A stretch of 62,000 nucleotides of DNA from Nymphaea colorata (Eukaryota > Streptophyta > Magnoliopsida > Nymphaeales > Nymphaeaceae), in contig NC_045148.1 in NCBI RefSeq assembly GCF_008831285.2, positions 17,477,002-17,539,001 on the forward strand, in the 5' to 3' direction. The translations under genes were made by a program, and so were the position numbers. Positions 46,926 to 56,154 of the stretch are shown one piece after another. Positions within the stretch are counted from its first letter, which is position 1, and each line of letters opens with the position of its first letter. The notes under the pieces were generated by a model that worked only from the letters and a program-made list of their open reading frames with translations, was not told the origin of the DNA and did not search any database.

Positions 46926-47696
46926 GACAACACAGGCAGCAGGCCAGACGGTGGAGCCGGTGGTTACTTTGTGGGGAGCCTAAACGACAACGCAGTCAGT
47001 AGGCCGGACGGTGGAGCTAGTGGTTAGATGTCGAATGGTGGAGATGGTGTGTGGCAGAACAGCGAAGTCGTAGAGAGGAGAGGACTGAGGTCTGAGGATA
47101 GTCGACGGAAGAGATTGAATCGAAAGGGGAAAAGAAAAATAAGTATATACCTACAATTTTTACCCTAAACCGGTGAACCGGTTTTGGTAAGTTGGTGTAT
47201 CGGTTTTCAAGATTTAACCGGTTTTATAAAAGCGAGTCGAGTCGAGTATAAACGAGTCGAGTTCTTAAAACTCGAACTCGACTCATTTACTTATTCGAGT
47301 ATCATTGTAAGCTCGAACTCGACTTATAAACGAGTCGAGCTCGAGCCGAGTTTAATCGAGCGAGTTCGAGTCGAGCCCGAGTTGGCTTGACTCGTTGTGC
47401 AGCCCTACTCAAAATATACAGGCTTCATGCTACATTCAAGATTAAAAATTCTCATACCTTTTTCAAATCTCAAATTAGAGATGAATTTTGGCAGCAATTC
47501 CTTCCCTCTGCGTGAGGTTCTTTTTCAGCAGCCTCTTACTTCAATCTCAATCTCTGTGTGGTTGGACGTACTCCTTTAATGTTACAGAAAAAGAATAGTT
47601 CCCCTTTGCAATTACATTCTTATCCATATCCTTTTCCTCAAATGTGTCATTTTTGATAAAGTTAACAACTTTTTAAAATAAAACGTGGGTCTTACA

Positions 47697-48368
47697 TGCT
47701 CTACCTCGGCCAGATGGGGCAGGGCTCCTAGTGTCTCCAAGTCAAAGCCACCTGAATTTGGTGGCAGTGGCAGCGGCAGTCATTCGCTCACCGACCCAAT
47801 CCCGCCGGTGGTCGGTGCATCTCCTAAAGGGACCAAGTCGAGCAGTTCCTGCCACAGTCCCCTTGCGGCGGAACCCGAGGGTTGGATGCCCCTTTCCTGC
47901 ACCAGACCATCTCCTCCGACTGCATTGATCATTGGTGGTGGGCGTGTCTCTCTCTGCTCATCCTCTTGCCTACTAACCGCACTGAAGATGGCTCCTGATG
48001 CTGGTTGTTTGGTGCCTCCCGCTGATCCTAATGCCCAAGGTATAGACTCTAGTTGTCTATCAACCTGCTGCACCAGCAAACGACGGCTTCCGGTGGCCAT
48101 AGGATTCACCGACTTATCTCTGCCTCCGGTGGAGTAGACGCGAACGATCCTAATGCCCAAGGGTCGGACTCTAGTCGTATGTCATCCTGCTGCAACAACA
48201 ACCGACGGTTCCCAGTGGCCACAGTATTCACCCATTCATCTTTGCTGTTGCTAGGATAGACGCGAACAATCTGTCTTTTCGTCACCCGCAGTTGAAGTAT
48301 ATTTTGTTCTTTTGGCAGATTTTTGTTGATTTGCAGCAACCTGTCTTGCATTGCTTCCATCTTGTTCG
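47697..48368 (-). pseudogene. Unidentified open reading frame, split by a copia insertion
   Basis: The minus strand is open and protein-like. It carries two copies of a repeat of about 42 residues: IVRVYPSNSKDEWVNTVATG ending in DPWALGS, and IVRVYSTGGRDKSVNPMATG ending in IPWALGS. The upstream part lies across the copia element at 53449-53540 (frame containing MIVDMLGNVQRKSDYFVEST). With the element and one target copy discounted, the two parts are in frame. The family is not recognised; host gene or older transposon are both possible. The copies are offset in frame, so it is already degraded. Confidence 0.45.
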
Positions 48369-48766
48369 TGATGGAGTAGTTGAAGTCGCAGCGGAAGATA
48401 TGAGTCGACTCCTGTGCAGTAAGTCCACTAGCGGCTGTAGTTTTCAAGTGAAAGAAGTAGAGACTATCCCTGTAGAAAACAACGTAGCAAGAGGAAGAGG
48501 AAGAAAGCAAGAAGAGCAAGTCAGATTTAGGGGTTTCCTTCTAAGGGGCTCCTCACAGATCCTCTTCTTCAGAGAGAACAACACGTTGAGCAGTGCTGGG
48601 TATTAATAGTCAGCCCCTTAGGTTTTCCCCAAATCCCAGCAGCGGTTAGTGTGAGAGATTTTTTAGGAAAAGGTTGAGATAAATGTGAGCTTTATCTCGT
48701 TGCAGAATTTTGAGTTAATCGCAGTTACGAGATATTCAGATATGGCTCAATGGCTACTATCCAACA
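48369..48766 (-). repeat. Copia 2 3' LTR (left copy)
   Basis: 398 bp, TG...CA bounded. It is followed at 48767-48776 by TCTCCCACTT, the complement of the polypurine tract AAGTGGGAGA. Confidence 0.88.
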
Positions 48767-48931
48767 TCTCCCACTTGGCCATGAGACCGCCAGTTTGTTT
48801 CCACTATATATGGGTTTTCTTCATTTAACTAGTTACGAGGTTTTTCATAATTGGTTTATCCATCATAACCTAAACTTTATCCAAGGTTTACAGCGATGTT
48901 TTCCATTCAATGGTTTTTCCTTCGCAACCTT

Positions 48932-51900
48932 TCAAATATATCTTAGCCCCATATGAGCTACATATTTTGAAAACAAGTCTTCAGATATTCCCTTAGTCAA
49001 AGGATCAACTACCATATCATTGGTAGGCAAATAATCAACTGAGATTTCATTTTTCTCAATCATTTCATGAACATAATGGTATTTCACCATTATATGTTTA
49101 CTCTTTGAGCTAACAACTCCATTCTTCATTAGAGATATCGCTGCCTGATTATCACAGTACAGTTGAACTAGTTCATGATCAAGATTTAATTCCAAATTTT
49201 TCAGGAATCGATTTATCCAGACAGCAAAATTCGTTGCAACATTACATGCTACATACTCTGCTTCCTGAGTGTGCTGAGCAACACATTTTTATTTCTTATA
49301 GGACCAGGCTATCGCTCTACCTCCAAAAAGAAAAACGTACCCCGAGGTGGATTTACTGTCATTTTTACAGCCTGCAAAATCTGCATTTGAATAGCCAATT
49401 AAAGTTAGCTCATCTGCTTGATAAGACAATTTTAGTCCTTTCGTTCTTTTAATGTACCGAAAAATCCTTCTGACTGCTTGCCAATGAGACCATCCAGGAT
49501 TACTTTGATAACGACTTACCAGACCGATGGGAAAGCTTATGTCTGGTCTAGTACAAATCTTTAAATACATTAGACTGCCAACCGCTTGTGCATATGGAAC
49601 ATTTAATTTTTGTTGTCCTTCACCAGGACAATCACTCCTACTTAAGTTTGCTCCTTTAGCAATAGGAGTTCTAATTGGTATGCAGTCTAACATACGAAAT
49701 TTCTTCAAGATATAATCAATATATCGTTCCTAGCTTAAACTCGGGATTCTTGAGTTTCTATCTCAAGTGATTTTTATTCTTAATATATAGGATGCTTCAC
49801 CCAAGTCCTTCATTTCGAAGTTTTTGTTCAGCCAAGTCTTCATTTTGAATATCATATCGTTATCATTTTCTGTTAGCAATATGTCATCAACATATAATGA
49901 TAGAATACAGAAAATGCTTCAACTTTTCCAAACATACACACAGTGGTCTAGTTGGTTTGCAACGAACCCAAGTTTTGTGATTGCTTTGTGAAAAGCAAAA
50001 TATCACTGTCTAGGAGACTGTTTCAGTCCATACAATGATTTATTCAACTTGTACACTTTGTCTTCTTTTTCCTTGATGACATATTCCTGTGGTTGAGTCA
50101 TATATATAGTTTCTTTCAACTCACCATTCAGAAAGCAGTCTTCACATCCATCTCACAAATTTCCAAGTCATACAATGCCGCGATAGCCAAAATCATTCTG
50201 ATTGATGCAAACTTTGCAACCGACGAATAGGTCTCTGAGTAATCAATTCCTTCCTTTTGAGAAAAACCTTTCACTACCAGTCTGGCTTTGAATTTTTTGA
50301 CTGATCCGTTAACTTTATATTTCTTCATCAGCACCCATTTACATCCAATGGGTTTTCTGTCATTAGGAAGATCTACTAATTCTCAGACTTTATTCTTTTC
50401 TATGGATTCAATTTCTTCATCCATAGCATTCACCCAATCCGACAATTCATGCGAGTTAATGGCTTCATCATATGTCAGATTGTCAGACATTTTGTCAATA
50501 TCTGCTAAATAGCATAGCTCTTCCGCCAGATATACATAATAATCATTCAAATATGAAGGAGGAGCTCTAGGTCTTTTATGACCTAATAACGTCTGAGATG
50601 ACGAGGTATTCATATTAGTTGGTTCATTGCCTAACTGATCTTCAATCGGTTCATTTTCTAACTGTTCCTCAGACGATTCCTGCTAAGTTGGTTCATTTCC
50701 AGACTGACCTCCAGTCGGTTCATTACCAGACTGACCTCCAGTCGGTTCATTACCAGACTATTCCTCTGAGTAAATCAGATCATCTAGTGTATCATTTTGA
50801 TATTCCACTGCATCAAAAACTTTATTATTGAGTTCTTCTATGAACTCTACATCTCTGCTTTCTATAAGTCCCATAAATGAATGATACAATCTGTAGCCCT
50901 TGGATCATTTATGATATCCAACAAATATACATCTCACTGACCTGTTATCTAGTTTATCTAGTTTTGGATCTAGAATTTTTACGTGTGCTACAGATCTTCA
51001 TCTCCTTAAATTTCTCAGATCTGGTTTTACACCAGTCCATCTTTCATAAATAGTGGTTGGGACTGCTTTGCAAGGCACTCGGTTTATTGTATACATAGCT
51101 GTTAACACAGCTTCTCCCCAAAAAACTTTTGGTAATTGTGCTCCTGCCAACATGGATCTCACCATGTTCAAGAGGGTTCTATTACACCTCTCAGCCACAC
51201 CATTTTGTTATGGTGTCATAGGCATTGTCTTTTGCCTATTAATTACAAGGTCTTTGCAGCATTCGAGGAATTCACTAGAAGTGCATTCTCTTCCTCGATC
51301 AGACCTTACAATTTTAATATATCTTCCAAGTTGTCTCTCAACTTCAGATTTGTATTCCTTGAATTTCTCAAGTGCTTCCGATTTATGTCTGATTAAGTAT
51401 ATGTAACCAAATCTTAAGAAGTCGTCAATAAATGTTATGAAATATAACGTGCCACTATGAGTTTGGATCCTAAAAGGTCCACAGACATCAGTATGAATTA
51501 TCTCCAATAATTCAGTAGCCCGAATTACTTCAGACGAAAATGGTTTTCTTGTCATTTTTTCGTATACACATGACTCGCATTTCGCAAAATCATTTATATT
51601 TATGTCAAGTATTAAACCTTGTTGTGCTAGAGTCTGCATCTTTTTTATGCTTATATGGTTTAATCTTTCATGCCATAAGTTTACGTTCACACTCATTGCA
51701 CAATCGAAATAAGCAGAACTTGAAGCTTCATTCATATCATTCAGTTTGAACATACCATGTTCTTTTACAAATTTTCCACCAAACATGAACCTTCCATGTT
51801 TTTCCACTGTTACTTTTCCTGGAATAAAACGTACTTCAAAACCTTTTCTAGTCAGCGCAAAAACAGACATTAGATTCTTCTCATGGAAGGGACATACAAA

Positions 51901-52999
51901 ACCTCGTTAAGTACAACACTTGTACCCCCAACATTTAGACGATATGCCCCAATTCCCATGACGTCACAATAAGAGTTGTTTCCCATATAGACCTTGTGGG
52001 TTCCTGGACTCAGATTTTTCATGTGGATCACTCATTCTTTTGTCTTTGCAATGTGACGAGTAGCTCCCGAATCAACCCACCATCCAGTTAGATCTCCATC
52101 TGCAAACAGACATTCTGACATGACATAGATGACTTATCTGTTAGAGTTCTCTTCTTCCTTCTGTTGTAGTTGCCCTGGCCATTGTTGTCTTTCTTACTCG
52201 TGAATTTTGTCATGCAATTCTTCTTTATATGTCCAAACTTTCTGCATCTGTAGCATTTCACTACAGTTCCTTGAGATTTCTTAGTACCTGCATAATTGCC
52301 CTAGACATTGCCATCGTTTCGATTTTTAAATTGTTTTGGTTTTACAAACACATGACTACCAGCAGGTTTTTCCTGGACTTTCATCAACTCTGCTCTATTT
52401 CTCTTGGTCAGACGTGGTTGCTGTAGAGCTAACTGTATAGGAAACTTTTCTAAAGTAAGATTGTCAAATTGGACACTCAAGGCAGTAACTGCCATATCCC
52501 GAGAAGGAGGTAGGCTGTTCAGAATTGTGCATATCTGCATATTGTCAGATATGACATTCCCCACAACGACTAAATCTTTAGCCATGACCAACATCCTATT
52601 AATATGGTCCATTACATTGTTTGACTCTTTCATCCTATAGGAATTGTACTGTTCTTGCAGTAACTGAATGTGCATCGCAGTCATGATGTTGTATTTAGAA
52701 GTGATAATATCAAACATATCCTTGGCAGTTGGACAATCCTCAAAGACTCTGATTTGATCATCTTCCATGAAGGCTAACATGATAGTTTTAGCCATTAGAT
52801 CATCAGAAGTAAATGACTCATATGTCTTTTTTTCTTCATCTGTGGGTTTGTCTCCTAAAGTGGGAAAAGGCTGGTTGATCACATAAATGAGCCTTTCCAA
52901 AGTCAAGGCCAACATTATTCTATGTTTCCATGCATGAAAATTTGTCTCATTCAGTTTCTCAGTCTTAGCTAATTCAGATGCTCCCACTCTTGATGTCAT
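48932..52999 (-). pseudogene. Copia 2 gag-pol remnant
   Basis: Gag starts at ATG 52999 (MTSRVGASELAK) just inside the PBS and includes NETNFHAWKHRIMLALTL. The zinc knuckle CYRCRKFGHIKKNC is at about 52207-52262. Protease VDSGATRHIAK is at about 52040-52085. Integrase (51870-50998) shows HERLNHISIKKMQTL, IHTDVCGPF, FIDDFLRFGYIYLI and VRSDRGREC. RT (50613-49709) includes VKKFKARLVVKGFSQKEGID and SLYVDDILLTEND. RNase H (49708-48932) includes YSNADFAGCKNDSKSTSGYV and VQLYCDNQAAISL. Stops and frameshifts separate these blocks, so no full polyprotein can be made. Catalytic residues mostly survive. Confidence 0.9.
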
Positions 53000-53019
53000 T
53001 TTGGTGTTTGATAGAGATG

Positions 53020-53031
53020 GCTCTGATACCA
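53020..53031 (-). other. Copia 2 primer binding site
   Basis: The minus strand reads TGGTATCAGAGC exactly, complementary to the initiator tRNA-Met 3' end, one base from the 5' LTR. Confidence 0.9.
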
Positions 53032-53032
53032 C

Positions 53033-53443
53033 TGATGGAGCAGTTGAAGTCGCAGCGGAAGATGTGAGTCGACTCCTGCGTAGTAAGTCCACTAGCGGCT
53101 GTAGTGTTCAAGTGAAAGAAGTAGAGACTATCCTCGTAGAAAACAACAGAGCAAGAGGAAGAGGAAGAAAGCAAGAAGAGCAAGTCAGATTTAGGGCTTT
53201 CCTTCTAAGGAGCTCCTCACGGATCCTCTTCTTTAGAGAGAACAACACGTTGAGCAGTGCTGGGTATAAATAGTCAGCCCCTTAGGTTTTCCCCAAATCC
53301 CAGCAGCGGTTAGTGTGACAGATTTTTTAGAAAAAGGTTGAGATAAATGTGAGCTTTATCTCGTTGCAGAATTTTGAGTTAATCTCGTAACTGCAAGGCA
53401 GTTACGATATATTCGGATATAGCTCAATGGCCACTATCCAATA
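53033..53443 (-). repeat. Copia 2 5' LTR (right copy)
   Basis: 411 bp. Its outer end reads CCAATA instead of CCAACA, a terminal C-to-T change on the plus strand that breaks the canonical TG...CA ends. Confidence 0.88.
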
Positions 53444-53540
53444 GTTTGTGCTTTCGACGAAGTAGTCGCTCTTACGTTGCACATTTCCTAGCATGTCTAC
53501 GATCATCCTTTGTGGTTGCTTCTTCGTACCAATCAAATTC

Positions 53541-54077
53541 TATCATAATTTTAGTGCTGGTTGTAGAGAAAACATTGAAAATACAGGAAATTTAAAAAAA
53601 TCATGAAAATGGCCTAATAATATCACCATATTATCGTGATATTATCATAAAAAATTAAATGTGCTTGCTCGATGAATGACTTTTTCTCCTTTTTCCTACT
53701 TTTTCATTTCCTACAATATCAATAGTTACTGAGGTTTCCTGAGTATTTTCGTAGGTTGTATTTGAAAACCATTGGTATCACAAGAACTTGCTTCACCAAC
53801 ATATGGTCGCGGCAGATACCTGTGGATATGGTTAATTCTAGCATCATGCATTTATAATGGCCCTGTTCAGCCCTCTATTAATCAGCTTTTAATTGGTTCG
53901 GCATCGGTAGTATTTGATGGCTATTAAGTTGTTGTTTGAAGCCCTTAGTTAACATATTCTTCTTCCGAAATTAGTTTGTTGCTTTCAAGTTTGCAGTTAA
54001 GCGATTGAATTTGAACTAAGATATAGTTCCTCCAGTTTCAGACTGCAAATTCTCTTACTGTACGCCAGAGACTTGAA
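53541..54077. repeat. Gene C 3' flank, distal half of the duplicated block
   Basis: Collinear with 20295-20865 beside gene B; ends at CGCCAGAGACTTGAA, where the copia 1 element begins. The last five bases, TTGAA, are the target duplication. Confidence 0.85.
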
Positions 54078-54479
54078 TGTTGGGATTTCCCCATCTGGAT
54101 AGTCCTGCGTCGATACGGGTCCATATCCATTTTGGACCCTTAAGTATAAATACTCGTGTCTTGTGATGGAGTGAGACACATCAAGTTTTTACCGTCTAGG
54201 TAATCGGTCCCTTTAGCCATACGTGAATTGCCTGTCCCCATCACTGGGCTTGCTATGGCTGAGGAGAGAAACTCACTGCCGCCGCCGCCACTACCTCCGC
54301 TGGGAAACGACTCTATGGGGACTGTAGCCGTTCTTCCAACAACCGCCGACATTCAGTCGGCGGTCGCCTCTACAGGTTTTTCTTCCGCCCTATATGAAAC
54401 ACATGGATCTATGAATGTTTGTTCGATTTCTGTATTTTCCTTTCGGTACGCTATCTTGAGTCATACCATAGCTCCAACA
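54078..54479 (+). repeat. Copia 1 5' LTR, with TATA box and an internal open frame
   Basis: TATAAATA at 54145-54152 is the probable promoter; it is conserved in the 3' LTR at 60523-60530. Downstream of it an ATG at 54255 opens a frame (MAEERNSLPPPP..., ADIQSAVAST...) that runs through the LTR and is conserved in the other LTR. TACAG|GT at 54371-54377 looks like a splice donor. Confidence 0.85.
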
Positions 54480-56150
54480 ATGGGTTATGGGCCCACATCA
54501 TGTTTCTGCTGCATGTTTCTTCTCCTTGCATACTGTGTTCACGCAAAGGGAATAGGGCAGAAACTATGGGCGTCGGATTCCGACCGTAAGACAGGCATCG
54601 GCCGGCCATTAGGACGGCCGGACCTCTGCGTCCTGGCGTGACTCGCCGGCAGCCACCATGCCGATGGGTGGCCTGCCGGTGGTGTTTTTTTCGGCGCCAT
54701 TTCAGCCGCCCGACAAACTGGGAAAGGAGGAAACGAGAAGAGGGATAAGCGTTAGGCGAGCACCACTCGTGCTCTGAAACATCCGGCTGCCATCCACTGC
54801 TCGTTCTCAGCGACGTCTGGCCGCCATCCTCAGGCGGCGGCGGAAGAGAAGACTACTGGACCGCCCCTCCCGTTTCCGTTCATAACTCAAATGGAGAGGG
54901 ACGATGGCGTTCTCAAACACCAGCCACAAGGAGTGGCCGGCGACCGCCGGAAACCTCCCACGGCCGGTGGGAGGGCCGGCTGTGGCGCCCCCATCGCCTC
55001 TGCCGTCAGGCTAGGGCAGCGGTAGAGGGAAGTCGAGCGGGTCGGACCCGGGTCGGGTCATGCTGACCCTACCCGGATCCATAAAGATTTAAAAAAAAAA
55101 AATTGTTTTCGTTCCCGCTCGACTTCCGCCCGCCCGTTTTTTATTTCTTCTTGGATCGGGTCGGGTCCTGTCAGCCCCGAACCGTATCCATACGGTCTGA
55201 TTTTAAAATAGAACCGAGTCGGTTCGTTTTAGAACCGGTTCGGTCCGTTTCAGGACCGGTTTGGACATTTTGGGACCGATTCGGATCTTTTCTGGACCGA
55301 TTCAGTTGATTTTCAAACTGGTTCATTCAGTTTCAGAACCGATTCAGACCTTTTCAAACCGATTCAGAGTTGTTTGAGACCGGTTGTTTCCCTTTTCGGA
55401 CCAGTTCATCTAGTTTTCCACCGGTTCGGTCCATTTAGGACTGATACGGGACCGGTTCTAAGCTAGAGGGAGCTGGTATATGTGGTTGTATGTCCATTTA
55501 ATGTGTTTAATGGATTGGTTCGATCATTTTAGATCGATACAGGATTCATTCATTATGTTTTATGAAGCTTTAATGAACAATTTAGATAACATTAAGTTGA
55601 TTATGCAGAAATGGTTCATGTATTTCATTTTATATGTGTTATTATAACATATTCTTGTATCATGTTTTGTTTAGGATTATGCTAAAGTTAGTTTTATTGC
55701 ATGATCATAAAATTTGTACGATAACGCTAATGTAAAGAGCTTATGATTAGTTAAATCATGTCATACCTCACCAAAGTGACTATGCATGATTTAAAGGCAC
55801 ATTAGTGTTTCATGTTGTATTTATTCTCATTTGAAGTAACATAATTACCCAAAGGTAGTGTGTTATTTTTAAGAGAATGAGTAGAGTAAAATAGGAAAAT
55901 AGATTCTTACATAGTTTTGTCATTTTACACCCAAAGTTGTTATGCTTAACTATTGTTTGAATGTACATTTCTTAGTTTTACTAGATAAAGTTAAGATGGA
56001 ATACATGTGCATATTAGGTAATGGAATACATGTGCGTATTAGGTATATTACCAAAGTAGTATCCTAATGACCCCTCGTATTTGTCTTATAAATAGTAGAC
56101 ATAAAGAGCCTTTTATTTAGTTTACTGTTCTATATGGTTTGTTTCATATG
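54480..56150 (+). other. Copia 1 leader, GC-rich then AT-rich, no protein recognised
   Basis: About 1.7 kb between the LTR and the first internal gag ATG, long for a copia leader. The left part (54600-55080) is GC-rich, followed by a 21-bp minisatellite (listed separately). The right part is AT-rich and ends in a pyrimidine-rich stretch with CTGTAG at 56183-56188, a good splice acceptor. It may be an intron, or may contain an unrelated insertion. Confidence 0.55.
55212..55450. repeat. Degenerate 21-bp minisatellite, about 11 units
   Basis: Units of 20-22 bp follow the theme ACCGRTTCRGNNNNTTTTNR (for example GAACCGGTTCGGTCCGTTTC and ACCGATTCGGATCTTTTCTG). The half-site ACCGGTT is itself close to palindromic. 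Confidence 0.85.
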
Positions 56151-56154
56151 ATGC

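Larger units (their letters stand above)
44553..47407. mobile_element. Gene-fragment-carrying hAT-like non-autonomous element (Pack-type)
   Basis: 2855 bp inserted in the gypsy 5' LTR. Ends are TAGTGCTTAACACGAGCC and, on the complement, TAGGGCTGCACAACGAGTC. Flanks CTCAAAGT (44545-44552) and CTCAAAAT (47408-47415) match at 7 of 8 positions, the size of a hAT target duplication. Both subterminal regions (44570-44890 and 47220-47400) are packed with GAGCTCGAG-type motifs in opposite sense. The interior carries part of a threonyl-tRNA synthetase gene and other unassigned, gene-like sequence. No transposase was found. Confidence 0.8.
34488..47696 (-). mobile_element. Ty3/gypsy LTR retrotransposon with two nested insertions
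   Basis: The LTRs are in the same direction and begin TGTCAYGACCCAC and end GGGTCTTACA on the plus strand. PBS and PPT place the 5' LTR on the right, so the element reads on the minus strand. Flanks TGCGC (34483-34487) and TGCTC (47697-47701) fit an aged 5-bp target duplication. Domain order is gag, protease, RT, RNase H, integrase, i.e. Ty3/gypsy. Removing the 44553-47407 insertion and its target copy leaves a right LTR of about 2578 bp against 2559 bp on the left. Multiple stops and an altered RT active site show it cannot move by itself. Confidence 0.9.
42256..47696 (-). repeat. Gypsy 5' LTR (right copy), interrupted
   Basis: LTR sequence is at 42256-44552 and 47408-47696, with a hAT-like element between. 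It begins TGTCACGACCCAC and ends GGGTCTTACA. The intact left LTR reads straight through the insertion point (AAGAACTCAAATATAC). Confidence 0.88.
48369..53443 (-). mobile_element. Ty1/copia LTR retrotransposon 2 (minus strand), degenerate
   Basis: The left LTR is 398 bp and the right LTR 411 bp, the difference being one 13-bp indel near 53385. Both start TGATGGAG and end CTATCCAACA or CTATCCAATA on the plus strand. A perfect initiator tRNA-Met PBS lies at the right, so transcription runs leftwards. Flanks GTTCG (48364-48368) and GTTTG (53444-53448) fit a 5-bp target duplication with one C-to-T change. Internal order is gag, protease, integrase, RT, RNase H, i.e. Ty1/copia. Confidence 0.9.
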
